DNA from: Alphaproteobacteria bacterium
GTDB lineage: Bacteria > Pseudomonadota > Alphaproteobacteria > UBA828
Direction: 5' to 3'
DNA length: 64,000 nt
Assembly (NCBI GenBank): GCA_022826345.1
Contig: JAJDVB010000085.1
Span: 19,256 to 83,255 of the forward strand
Both the position numbers and the translations under genes were made by a program. Every line of letters starts with the position of its first letter. The first letter of the stretch is position 1. Below the pieces are notes generated by a model, which had not been told where the DNA came from, did not search any database, and saw only the letters and a list, made by a program, of their open reading frames with translations. This document shows, piece by piece, positions 53,766-61,772 of the stretch.

Positions 53766-55256
53766 CTAGAGGCCGAGCGTGGCGCGATAGGCGGCGAGCT
53801 GATCGTCGACGCCGTTCTCTTCGTTAAGCTCGTTCCAGCCGTCTTCGATGGCCTGCATCGCTGTGGCCTTGTCGATCTCGCCAGCGGCGAGCCTGGAGAT
53901 GGCGTTGTCGAGCACCACCTGCTGATAGGCCTGATTCTGCGGGATACGCAGATCGAGAACCATGTTCGGGCTGTCCAGGCTGGCCTGAATGGCGCCGAGA
54001 TAGTCCTTCGCGGCGGCCTCGCTCATCCCCGCCTGCACCCACAGTGACAGGTCGCCGAACTGCGAGAGACGGTAGGGGTTGAAGCCGGTGATGCCGATGG
54101 TCACGTCCTCGTTGGACTGCGCCGGCTGCGACATGTGCGAGAAGAAGGCGTAGGCCGCATCCTTAACCTTTTCGTCGGCCTTGGCGTTGATGCCGCCGGA
54201 CCAGCCGCCGAAGGCAGCGAAGGGCGCACGGTTGACCCCGTTGATGGCGTAGGGGCAGGTCTCGGCATCGCAGGGCACGAGCGCGCCGGTGGCGCGGTCG
54301 AGCACCGACGTCGAGCCGGGGAGCATGATCGAGCCCACCTTGTCGATCACCTGCGAGGTCTCCGGATCGATGGCGAGCGTGCCGATGTCGCCCCAGTCGA
54401 TGGTGAGCGCGCAGCGGCCGGAGGTGAACAGGCTCCGCGTGTCGCCCACGTCGAGGTTGATCTCGTCCGGCGGACCGAAGGCGGTCGTCGCAGTGTAGAT
54501 GTCGAGAGCGGCGGCGAACGCGTCGTTGTTGACCAGCGGCGCCATGGTGTCGGTGTCGAAGAAGATGCCCTGCGAGGTCCCCTGCGACTGCAGGAAGCCG
54601 CCCGCGATCGAGAGGATCATCCAGTAGGCCTGCGCGCTGCGCTTCTTGGAGATGCAGGAGCCGTAGTCCGGCGTCCCGTCACCGTTCATGTCCTGGCCGT
54701 GGGTGGCCTCGGCCGCAGCGACGTAGTCCTGCCAGGTCTCCGGCGCCGCGATGCCCGCATCGGCGAACACGTCGGAGCGGTAGTAGACCATCTGGAAGTC
54801 ACCATCGAGGGTGAGCATGTAGGTATCGCCGGCGAACTTCTGCGAGAACTCGCGGAAGAACGGCGCGATGTCGTCCTCCTGGAGATTCTCATCCGCCGCG
54901 ACCCGCGCGCTCAGGTTCTCCATGTAGCCTGGCACGATGTAGTCCACGCCCCACTGCGGCGCGAACACCGCTGCGTCGATGGAGTTGGTGCCCGATGCCC
55001 AATCCGTCAGCACCTTGGTGTAGAGATCGGAGAACGGCACCGTGACGATGTTGATCTGCGCGCCGGTCATGGCGTTGAAGTCGGGCGCGCGGCGCTGCAG
55101 CGGCTCGGCGATCTGCGGGCCGGTGAAGGTCATGATGTTGACCTCCACGCCTTCGAACTCGCCGGCCGCCTGTGCCGTCCCGGCAATCAGGCCGAGCGCG
55201 GCGACGCCGGCCAGCGGCGCGAGCACCGCCTTCTTGCATAGTGAGGTGATGGTCAT
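53766..55256 (-). CDS. Sugar ABC transporter substrate-binding protein
   Basis: This is an extracellular family-1 solute-binding protein of 496 residues. The ATG at 55256 follows GGGAGAAG and gives a signal peptide (AVLAPLAGVAALGLIAGTAQA, cleaved before AGEFEG). The mature part has GVEVNIMTFTGPQIAEPLQ, YMLTLDGDFQMVYYRSDVFAD, and TSGRCALTIDWGDIG. A sequence DMNGDGTPDYGS looks like a calcium-binding loop. It is first in its operon after the GntR regulator. Confidence 0.92.
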   Translation of the reverse strand: MTITSLCKKAVLAPLAGVAALGLIAGTAQAAGEFEGVEVNIMTFTGPQIAEPLQRRAPDFNAMTGAQINIVTVPFSDLYTKVLTDWASGTNSIDAAVFAPQWGVDYIVPGYMENLSARVAADENLQEDDIAPFFREFSQKFAGDTYMLTLDGDFQMVYYRSDVFADAGIAAPETWQDYVAAAEATHGQDMNGDGTPDYGSCISKKRSAQAYWMILSIAGGFLQSQGTSQGIFFDTDTMAPLVNNDAFAAALDIYTATTAFGPPDEINLDVGDTRSLFTSGRCALTIDWGDIGTLAIDPETSQVIDKVGSIMLPGSTSVLDRATGALVPCDAETCPYAINGVNRAPFAAFGGWSGGINAKADEKVKDAAYAFFSHMSQPAQSNEDVTIGITGFNPYRLSQFGDLSLWVQAGMSEAAAKDYLGAIQASLDSPNMVLDLRIPQNQAYQQVVLDNAISRLAAGEIDKATAMQAIEDGWNELNEENGVDDQLAAYRATLGL

Positions 55257-55282
55257 TGGCTTCTCCCTTGGTCGAGTGAAGT

Positions 55283-56050
55283 TCATGGATCGGAGTGAAA
55301 CAGCGCCGGCTCCCTGGTGGCGAGCGTCGTCAGCATGATGACGAGCTGCCCCAGGTGATGGCGCAGCGCCTCGCGAGCACCCGCCGCATCGCGCGCCTCG
55401 AGGGCGACGACGACGGCTTCGTGCTCGAGATAAGTTTCCTGAAGGCGTCCCGGCGCCGGCAGCACGAGTTGACGCGCCCGGTCCAGCTGGGCGCGGACGC
55501 TCTCGGAGATTCGACCGAGCCGGCGGTAGCCGGTGAAGGAGAGCAGCAGCTCGTGCATCTGTGCGTCGTGCTCGTAGAACCCCGTCTGGTCGCTGTCGTC
55601 TAACATCACCCGCTGAATTCTCAAGTTGCGCTTGAGCAGCCCGATCTGCTCGTCGGTGACGGTGCGAGCGACATGCTCGATCGCGGCAAGCTCCAGGGCC
55701 TCGCGGATGAAGGCACCCTCCCGAATCTCCGCCATCGAGATGCGGGACACGTAGGTCCCGGCCTGGGGATGCACCTCGACGAGACCGTCGGCGGCGAGTC
55801 TGGCGATCGCATCCGATACCGGAGAGCGCGACACACCCAACGCCTCGCATACCTCCGCCTTGCGCAACACCTCTCCAGGTGCGTAGCGGAGCCCGACGAT
55901 GGCCTCGCGCAGGCTAAGATACACGCGGTTGGCCAGAGTCCCCTCGAAATGCTCCAGGGTTTCCAGCCGTCCCGTCGCTGACGTTCGCGGGGCGGTGCCC
56001 GCCCGCGCCTCTCTCGCCGCCTGAGCGATCTGAGCCGGCCCAGCTTGCAT
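55283..56050 (-). CDS. GntR-family regulator with FCD domain
   Basis: This 255-residue regulator has an N-terminal winged helix-turn-helix (about 38-100, NRVYLSLREAIVGLRYAPGE and EALGVSRSPVSDAIARLAADGL). A C-terminal FCD ligand-binding domain (about 108-235) contains REALELAAIEHVAR, YEHDAQMHELLLSFTGYRRL and EHEAVVVALEARDAAGAREA, whose Asp/His residues usually bind a metal and a carboxylate ligand. It lies 26 bases upstream of the binding-protein gene on the same strand, so it probably controls the sugar operon and itself. Confidence 0.92.
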   Translation of the reverse strand: MQAGPAQIAQAAREARAGTAPRTSATGRLETLEHFEGTLANRVYLSLREAIVGLRYAPGEVLRKAEVCEALGVSRSPVSDAIARLAADGLVEVHPQAGTYVSRISMAEIREGAFIREALELAAIEHVARTVTDEQIGLLKRNLRIQRVMLDDSDQTGFYEHDAQMHELLLSFTGYRRLGRISESVRAQLDRARQLVLPAPGRLQETYLEHEAVVVALEARDAAGAREALRHHLGQLVIMLTTLATREPALFHSDP

Positions 56051-56060
56051 ACTAACATGC
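56047..56060. promoter_or_regulatory. Short inverted repeat at the GntR gene start
   Basis: GCAT and ATGC flank ACTAAC, and the regulator start codon lies in the first arm. The extended sequence resembles the imperfect dyads bound by FCD-type GntR proteins, but the arms are only 4 bp. Confidence 0.25.
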
Positions 56061-56889
56061 TAGCCTCTCGTCAATGATCTGTCAAAAGTGGCGCGGCGGC
56101 GGCACGCCCGCCCCGGTTGACGGGCGCAGGTGCCTCGATCGGCATCCGCGATGCCGCTTACAACATCCCTACGTCGACCCGTTCTATCCCGGCCGGTCGT
56201 GAGAAACCCCGTCCAATAGATCGCTCCTTTATGACGTTGTAGTGTCCGTCAAAACCACCATTTTTGCGCGCTTTACTCGCACGCGAGTCTATGCGTAACC
56301 CGCATGGATATTTCTGGACAGGGCATTTTTTTCGCCAGACCTGGGATGTTATCCAGGTCAGGCGGGCAGCAGGAAGGCGGACACCATCGAGCGACTGAAA
56401 GAGCGGCAGGGATTTGTGCACGGCGCGCATCAGGAATGGCCGGAAACGGCTCCCACCTTCGCTTCGTGCGAGATCGACACCTGCGGCCCAAACGCCGGCC
56501 AGACAGATCGACGACGGCTGGCTGAGAGGCGCTAACACCGCCCCGCGCCCGAACGACCGCTTTCGAAAATCGCTTTACGTTAATGAAGAGGCCTCGTATC
56601 GGGAGGCCTCGTTTGTGGACTGCGATGGCCAGTTTACCAGCACGTGTCGGACGCTGTCTACAGCCATCGTATCGCCTAAAACAATTTGCCCAGGACGACC
56701 CCAAGCAACCAACGGCGTGGAAAAGTCATTAGCGATCCTTCGCCGCGCCGTCAACCCGCGAATCGCGGGACGGCCGTCCGGAAGCATCATTCTGCTCCCA
56801 GCCGCCCGACCGCACGCCCTCCGGCCGCCCGGCATGCTGCCGGCGAAGCGCGCCGCAGACCGACGGGGAATGCAAGTGCCTAGCCGCGC
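56051..56889. other. Gene-free stretch between the regulator and the recombinase genes
   Basis: I see no supported gene in these 839 bases. Open frames have poor codon use and no domain. The region is AT-richer in places (56180-56290, 56560-56680) than the flanking genes. It holds one good hairpin (56588-56610). As the region next to the 3' end of the recombinase pair it is where an attachment site would be expected, but I found no tRNA or paired direct repeat. Confidence 0.55.
56588..56610 (+). terminator. GAGGCCTC hairpin, terminator-like
   Basis: Two copies of the self-complementary GAGGCCTC (56588-56595 and 56603-56610) form an 8-bp stem with a 7-base loop, followed by GTTTG. The same 8-mer recurs at 59606-59613 upstream of the first lipoprotein. 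No gene ends nearby on the plus strand, so its role is unclear. Confidence 0.4.
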
Positions 56890-58161
56890 CTACAGCGCAA
56901 CTCCTTGCGAGGCTGGCATGCCGGCATCCACCCCCACGGACGGGCAGGGTCGTTGGGTCGATACGACTGGAAAAATGTCTTCCGCAATTCCTTCAGCGAC
57001 TCGTATAGCTGCGTCTTTGACGGCGTCTCGTGTGAGGTGTGTGTAGCGTGCGGTGGTCTGGACCTGGGCATGGCCGAGCAGCTTGGCGATCACCGGCAGG
57101 CTCTCGCCCAGCGCCAGGGCGCGGGATGCGTAGCTGTGGCGCAGGTCGTGGATGCGCACGTCGTCCAGACCGGCGCGGGCGCGCACGCGGCGCCAGGGCT
57201 CGAACAGGCTGGAGAGCCGCGCGCCGGACTTCGCGCCGGGGATCACCCAGGGGTTGTCGGGAAGGCGCGGTAGCTGGGCTAACACCGCTGCCGCCTCGGG
57301 CGAGAGCGAGACCGTGCGCGGGCCGGTCTTGGAGTCGGTGAGATGCAGCTCCTGCGTTTGCAGATGCACGTCCTCCCAACGCAGCGTCAGGATCTCGTTG
57401 CGCCGGCAGCCGGTGAGCATGAGCAGGCGGAGCGCGGCTGCCGCATGCGGCGAGATGCGCCCCTCCGCCTCCATCTCGTCCAGCACGCGGCCGAGCCGCT
57501 GGAACTCCGCATCCGTGAGGAAGCGCTCGCGCCGGCGGGTGCGATACTTGGGGGCGGAGCGGCACGGGTTGCTCATCTCCCCCGCCACGCCCCAGGCCAT
57601 CGCCTGGTCGACCATGCGTGAGAGGGTCGCGATCACCAGGTTGGCCATGGCCGGGCGGTCGCTGAGTGAGTGCTGCAGGTCGGCCACCTGCGAACGGCCG
57701 AGGGCAGAGACCGGACGGGTGCCGAGGGCGGGCACGATGTAGCGCTCGATGGCGAGGCGGTACTGGGCGGCAGTGGTCGGCTTGCAGCGCACCGCCACGT
57801 GCTCGCGCAGGTAGCGCGCAGCGAGGGTGGCGACGGTGATGCTTTCGGTCTTCTGTGCTTCGGGGACGGGCGCCTCGCCGGCGCGGATGCGGGCGATGAT
57901 GAGGGCCGCGCGCCGGCGCGCCTCACTCGCGTCGATCACCCCGTGCCGGCCCACGGTGATGCGCTTCGTGCCTTGGGGGCCTCGGGCCTGCACCACGTAG
58001 ACCTTGGCGCCCGAGGGGTAGACCCGGACGCCGAAGCCGGTGAGCGCCCGGTCCCACACCACCGTGTCCTTGCCCGCAGGGAGCGCCGCCACGGTGTGCT
58101 CCGTGATCGTCCCCTGCGCGGGACGTGCCGAGGGAAGTGCCGAGGGAAGCGACACGTTCAT
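56890..58161 (-). CDS. Tyrosine recombinase (downstream member of tandem pair)
   Basis: This phage-type integrase has 423 residues. The N-terminal arm-binding DUF4102-like segment (VVWDRALTGFGVRVYPSGAK) is followed by a SAM-like core-binding domain (about 115-195). The catalytic domain has Arg in LTGCRRNEILTLRW, His-x-x-Arg in IHDLRHSYASRAL, His in LLGHAQVQTT and the Tyr nucleophile in ARYTHL. All catalytic residues are present. Its ATG overlaps the stop of the other recombinase (ATGA). The C-terminal 20 residues are unlike its partner. Confidence 0.93.
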   Translation of the reverse strand: MNVSLPSALPSARPAQGTITEHTVAALPAGKDTVVWDRALTGFGVRVYPSGAKVYVVQARGPQGTKRITVGRHGVIDASEARRRAALIIARIRAGEAPVPEAQKTESITVATLAARYLREHVAVRCKPTTAAQYRLAIERYIVPALGTRPVSALGRSQVADLQHSLSDRPAMANLVIATLSRMVDQAMAWGVAGEMSNPCRSAPKYRTRRRERFLTDAEFQRLGRVLDEMEAEGRISPHAAAALRLLMLTGCRRNEILTLRWEDVHLQTQELHLTDSKTGPRTVSLSPEAAAVLAQLPRLPDNPWVIPGAKSGARLSSLFEPWRRVRARAGLDDVRIHDLRHSYASRALALGESLPVIAKLLGHAQVQTTARYTHLTRDAVKDAAIRVAEGIAEDIFPVVSTQRPCPSVGVDAGMPASQGVAL

Positions 58162-59372
58162 GTTGAGCCGCTGTCCTTATCGGCACCGATGTCTGCGCCG
58201 ATGCTGCCGCCGACGCGGGCGGCGGAGAGGCGCTCGGTCTCGCGTGCGAGATGGGCGTAGCGGGCGGTGCTCTGGATGTCGGCATGGCCCAGCAGCTTGC
58301 CGATCATGCTCAGGCTCTCGCCGGCGGCCAGCGCCCGTGAGGCATAGGAGTGGCGGAGGTCGTGGATGCGCACGTCGTCGAGGTCTGCGTGGGCGCGGAG
58401 CCGATACCAGTCTGCGGTGATGGTGGAGAGGTGGGTATTAGGTTTCTTGCCGACGATGACCCAGGGGTTGTTCGGCACGCGCGCGATCCCTGCCAGCACG
58501 GTCTCTGCGGTGGGGGTGAGCGGGACCATGCGCGCGCCGGTCTTGCCGTCGCGGAGGCGAAACTCGCCAGCGGTGCGGTCGATATCGTCCCAGCGGAGCG
58601 TGAGGATCTCGTTGAGGCGGCAGCCGGTGAGCATGAGCAGGCGCAAGGCTGCGATGGCGTACAGAGAGACCGCGCCCTCCGCGCCGGCCTCGGCCTCTGC
58701 TTCCGCCTCCATCAGGACCTGGCCAAGCCTGCGGTACTCCTCTCGGGTGAGGAAGCGCTCGCGCTTCTTCTCCTTGTATTTGCGCACCCCCCGGCAGGGG
58801 TTGGTGCCGTCCACCACCAGGCCCCAGGCAGAGGCCAGGGAGAACATCTTGGACAGCACCGAGAGCGCGCGGTTGGCGGCACGCGGGGTCTCGCGGAGCC
58901 GGTAGTGCAGGGCCGCCACGTGGGCCGTCTCGACCATGGCAAGCGGCATCATGCCGAGCGCGGGCAGGATGTGGTTCTCGAGCGATCCGCGATAGATGCC
59001 GGCGGTATGGGCGTTGCAGTTCTGGGCCACGTGGGCGCTGAGATAACGGGCCGCGAGGTCTGCGATGGTGGCGCCGGCCTGGGCAGGCGGTGCTGCGGGT
59101 TCTTCGCCCCGCTTGATGCGGTCGATGGCCTGGGCGGCGCGGAGGCGGGCCTGCGTCGTCGTCAGCTCGCCGTGGGTGCCGAGGGTGACGCGCCTGGGCC
59201 CGCCCTGGGCCCGGCTCTGGACGACGTAGACCTTGCGGCCGGAGGGGTAGACGCGCACCCCGAAGCCGGCCAGCTCGCGGTCCCAGAAGATCCTGTCCCC
59301 GCCCTCGACCGAGAGACGGTCCACCGCCCGCCCGCTCAAGCTCAGCTCACTACGGCGCGGCATCACCGTCAC
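58158..59372 (-). CDS. Tyrosine recombinase (upstream member of tandem pair)
   Basis: This integrase has 404 residues and the same plan as its neighbour: N-terminal FWDRELAGFGVRVYPSGRK, core-binding domain about 105-190, and catalytic LTGCRLNEILTLRW (Arg), HDLRHSYASRAL (His-x-x-Arg), LLGHADIQS (His) and ARYAHL (Tyr). A Glu/Ala repeat (EAEAEAEAGAEGA) sits between core and catalytic parts. The two share roughly half their residues by eye, so they are diverged paralogues translated as a coupled pair. No excisionase or cargo gene adjoins them. Confidence 0.93.
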   Translation of the reverse strand: MTVMPRRSELSLSGRAVDRLSVEGGDRIFWDRELAGFGVRVYPSGRKVYVVQSRAQGGPRRVTLGTHGELTTTQARLRAAQAIDRIKRGEEPAAPPAQAGATIADLAARYLSAHVAQNCNAHTAGIYRGSLENHILPALGMMPLAMVETAHVAALHYRLRETPRAANRALSVLSKMFSLASAWGLVVDGTNPCRGVRKYKEKKRERFLTREEYRRLGQVLMEAEAEAEAGAEGAVSLYAIAALRLLMLTGCRLNEILTLRWDDIDRTAGEFRLRDGKTGARMVPLTPTAETVLAGIARVPNNPWVIVGKKPNTHLSTITADWYRLRAHADLDDVRIHDLRHSYASRALAAGESLSMIGKLLGHADIQSTARYAHLARETERLSAARVGGSIGADIGADKDSGST

Positions 59373-59637
59373 ATACCGAGGGCGAGCGCCGAATAAACGG
59401 CAAGCACACCGTCATCACTTCGCAACCGACCGGAATCACCCGCGCGAGCGCGAAGTGGCGCATCCGCCGGCACGTCCATTCCCGGCGCTGACACGAAATG
59501 TGAAAAACCAACATAGATAGAAGAAGTTACGTCTGACTCACGCGGTCCTGCAGGCTCATGCCCGAGACGCGCATTGCAGGTTGTCAGTTCCAGGTCGCCT
59601 CGCACGAGGCCTCTTCAGAACGAGGAGAGCCTCAGAC

Positions 59638-61677
59638 ATGAAGAAGACGAAGCTGACTCGCAGTTTGATGGCGGCGTGCTCGATCGTCGCCCTTTCCGCC
59701 GTCGTGTACGGCTGCGATAGCGGACCAAGCCAATCCGAGCTCGATGCGGCCGAGGCAGCCGCGGCTGCGGCTGCCGCCGAAGCCGCCGCAGCCGCAGAGG
59801 CCCAGGCGGCGGCAGAGGCCGCAGCCGCAGAGGCCGAGGCTGCGGCTGCCGCCGAAGCCGCAGCAGCCGCAGAGGCCCAGGCGGCGGCAGAGGCCGAAGC
59901 CGCTGCGGCCGAGGCGGCGGCAGCGGCCCAGGCGGAGGCCGAGGCCCAGGCGGCGGCCGATCTTGAGAACACTCAGGCGGCGGCCCAGGATGCGGCCGAT
60001 GCCGCCATGATGGCGTCGGACAATGCCGAGGAGTCGGCCAGTAGTGCCGAGGACGCGACAGCGAACCTCGCGACTCTACAGACCGGCGCCGACGCGAACG
60101 CCGACGAAATGGGGGGCAATGAGGCCGCCGCGGCGGCCCGTGACGCTGCCGACGAAGCGGCGGAGGCGGCGAGCGACGCCGCGGATGCTGCCGCGGCGGC
60201 GGAGGCGGCGACCGACGGCGCGGATGCGGAAGCGGCACTGCGCATGGCCTTGGATGCGCAGGATGCGGCCGAGGCGGCCGAGGCGACGGCTGCCGAGATG
60301 GCCGAGGCGGCAATCGAAGCCGCGATGACGGAACTACACATCGACGGCAGCAAGAAGAGCGTCGGCGACAGCCACGTCAACGCAACGATGGGTAAGCTGA
60401 CCACTCCGGCCGAAGACCCAACCGACCCCGACATCGTCACCGGCCTTCAGAACGATCTGATGCGCGAGATGTCCGGAAGGGTGGATGGCCAAGCGCACTC
60501 GCCTCCGGCCCCTCCGGGCATGGCCCCGGCCGATGTCAAGCCGTATAAGCAAGCCGTCGCGGCTCGGAACCTGGTAATCGGCAAGACTCTCGACACGGAG
60601 GACGACGCAGCTCGTTTGGTGGTGGTCCACAGCCGTGCCGGCTCGGAGAAGGTCAGGGTGTATGCTCTGGAGTCGACGGCAGCCGGAACCGGCACCACTT
60701 TCGACACGGATTCGTCGCCTGCGAATCTGCATATCCGGACCGACAGTGAGGGCATGTCGCAGCATCAACACGACGGCGCAAATACGGGGGTAGGGTTAAC
60801 CTGGTTACTCACAGAAGAAACTACCGATGCCACCCCTGAGTTGACGTCTGTCGGCATGCACATCGAGGCCACCCCGTTGGCAACGCCCATCGCCGACGTT
60901 AGCCAAGATGACGCGCTCGACCATACCGATATCGTCGGTGCCAAGACCAAGCCCAAGGAGGTGTTTTCGTACACTTATGACGGCGGCACCCCCGCCGATT
61001 CGACGGACGACACAACACGCTATGTAGTGGAGACTGAGAGGACCGAAGTGGTGGGTGGGAACACCGACGTTACTTACCGGCACGTCGACACCATGGCTCA
61101 GGCGGCTCCCGATGGTGCCGATGACGATAATGAGCTGGATCTAACTCCGGTGACGGCGGCCATTCCCATGGCGATCGAGTACGACCACATCCACTTCGGG
61201 GTGTGGGCTTCTCTTGGAGAGCCCGATAAGGAAGACGGTTCCCAGAAGCTCACCGATCTCGGCATCGGTTGGGTCCAGAGCATCGGTGACGGCAGGACCG
61301 ATAGAGAGGGCATCGGCAGCGTCACCTACAACGGCGACTGGGTTGCCGTCATCCAGAGGCAGAATTCCACAGGTGCGGGTGTCTTCAATATTCGCGATGG
61401 CCAGGCGACGATGAAAGCGGACTTCGAGAAGGATGAGTTCGAGGCGAACCTGACGGGTCTCGCCATGCTGGAAGGCACGCTTGACGGCAATGGGTTCTCC
61501 GGCATGAAGGCGACGCAGATCTCACACCCCGATCTGGACAGCACCGGCACGTTCAAGGGCTCGTTCAGCGGTAACTTCTACGGGGCGAAGGCCACTGAGG
61601 CCGCTGGCGTCTTCGACTTCGACGGCAAAGATGCCGGTTCGTTCCGCGGCGCCTTCGGCGGCTCGAACCAAGAGTAG
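59638..61677 (+). CDS. Stalked lipoprotein with TbpB-like C-terminal domain (A)
   Basis: This 679-residue protein has a lipoprotein signal ending VVYGC (Cys at about residue 26). A low-complexity helical stalk of about 200 residues, almost only Ala, Glu, Asp and Gln, follows (about 34-232). The C-terminal half is beta-rich. It contains HIHFGVWASLGEP and ends with GSFSGNFYGAKATEAAGVF and a DGKDAGSFRGAFGG repeat-like tail, the pattern of transferrin-binding-protein-like (TbpB/FHbp) beta-barrels. Asp after the Cys (CDSG) would be an inner-membrane retention signal in E. coli, which may not apply here. The ATG follows GAGGAGAG. The adjacent Slam-like gene suggests surface display. Ligand unknown. 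Confidence 0.82.
   Translation: MKKTKLTRSLMAACSIVALSAVVYGCDSGPSQSELDAAEAAAAAAAAEAAAAAEAQAAAEAAAAEAEAAAAAEAAAAAEAQAAAEAEAAAAEAAAAAQAEAEAQAAADLENTQAAAQDAADAAMMASDNAEESASSAEDATANLATLQTGADANADEMGGNEAAAAARDAADEAAEAASDAADAAAAAEAATDGADAEAALRMALDAQDAAEAAEATAAEMAEAAIEAAMTELHIDGSKKSVGDSHVNATMGKLTTPAEDPTDPDIVTGLQNDLMREMSGRVDGQAHSPPAPPGMAPADVKPYKQAVAARNLVIGKTLDTEDDAARLVVVHSRAGSEKVRVYALESTAAGTGTTFDTDSSPANLHIRTDSEGMSQHQHDGANTGVGLTWLLTEETTDATPELTSVGMHIEATPLATPIADVSQDDALDHTDIVGAKTKPKEVFSYTYDGGTPADSTDDTTRYVVETERTEVVGGNTDVTYRHVDTMAQAAPDGADDDNELDLTPVTAAIPMAIEYDHIHFGVWASLGEPDKEDGSQKLTDLGIGWVQSIGDGRTDREGIGSVTYNGDWVAVIQRQNSTGAGVFNIRDGQATMKADFEKDEFEANLTGLAMLEGTLDGNGFSGMKATQISHPDLDSTGTFKGSFSGNFYGAKATEAAGVFDFDGKDAGSFRGAFGGSNQE
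59763..59895 (+). repeat. 75-bp tandem repeat in the Ala/Glu stalk
   Basis: A 58-base block at 59763-59820 recurs at 59838-59895 with one mismatch, a 75-base (25-codon) period that keeps the reading frame. It suggests the stalk lengthens and shortens by in-frame duplication. Confidence 0.8.
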
Positions 61678-61711
61678 GCGATCGGTCATTCAGGTCGCTT
61701 ATCCGCTCAAC

Positions 61712-61741
61712 GGCGCCCGGTCCGGCAACGGGCCGGGCGCC
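61712..61741 (+). terminator. Rho-independent terminator with GCAA tetraloop
   Basis: GGCGCCCGGTCCG pairs with CGGGCCGGGCGCC over 13 bp (one G-T wobble) closed by a GCAA loop and followed by ATTTTC. It lies 35 bases after lipoprotein A and separates it from lipoprotein B, so B needs read-through or its own promoter. Confidence 0.8.
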
Positions 61742-61772
61742 ATTTTCTTGATCTCCGGGGAGGGGAATTGAG

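Noticed and set aside
56051..59640. tRNA gene or attachment-site duplication beside the recombinases
   Set aside because: No T-loop GGTTCGAATCC-like motif, cloverleaf or long direct repeat was found on either side; the shared 8-mer GAGGCCTC is too short to count.
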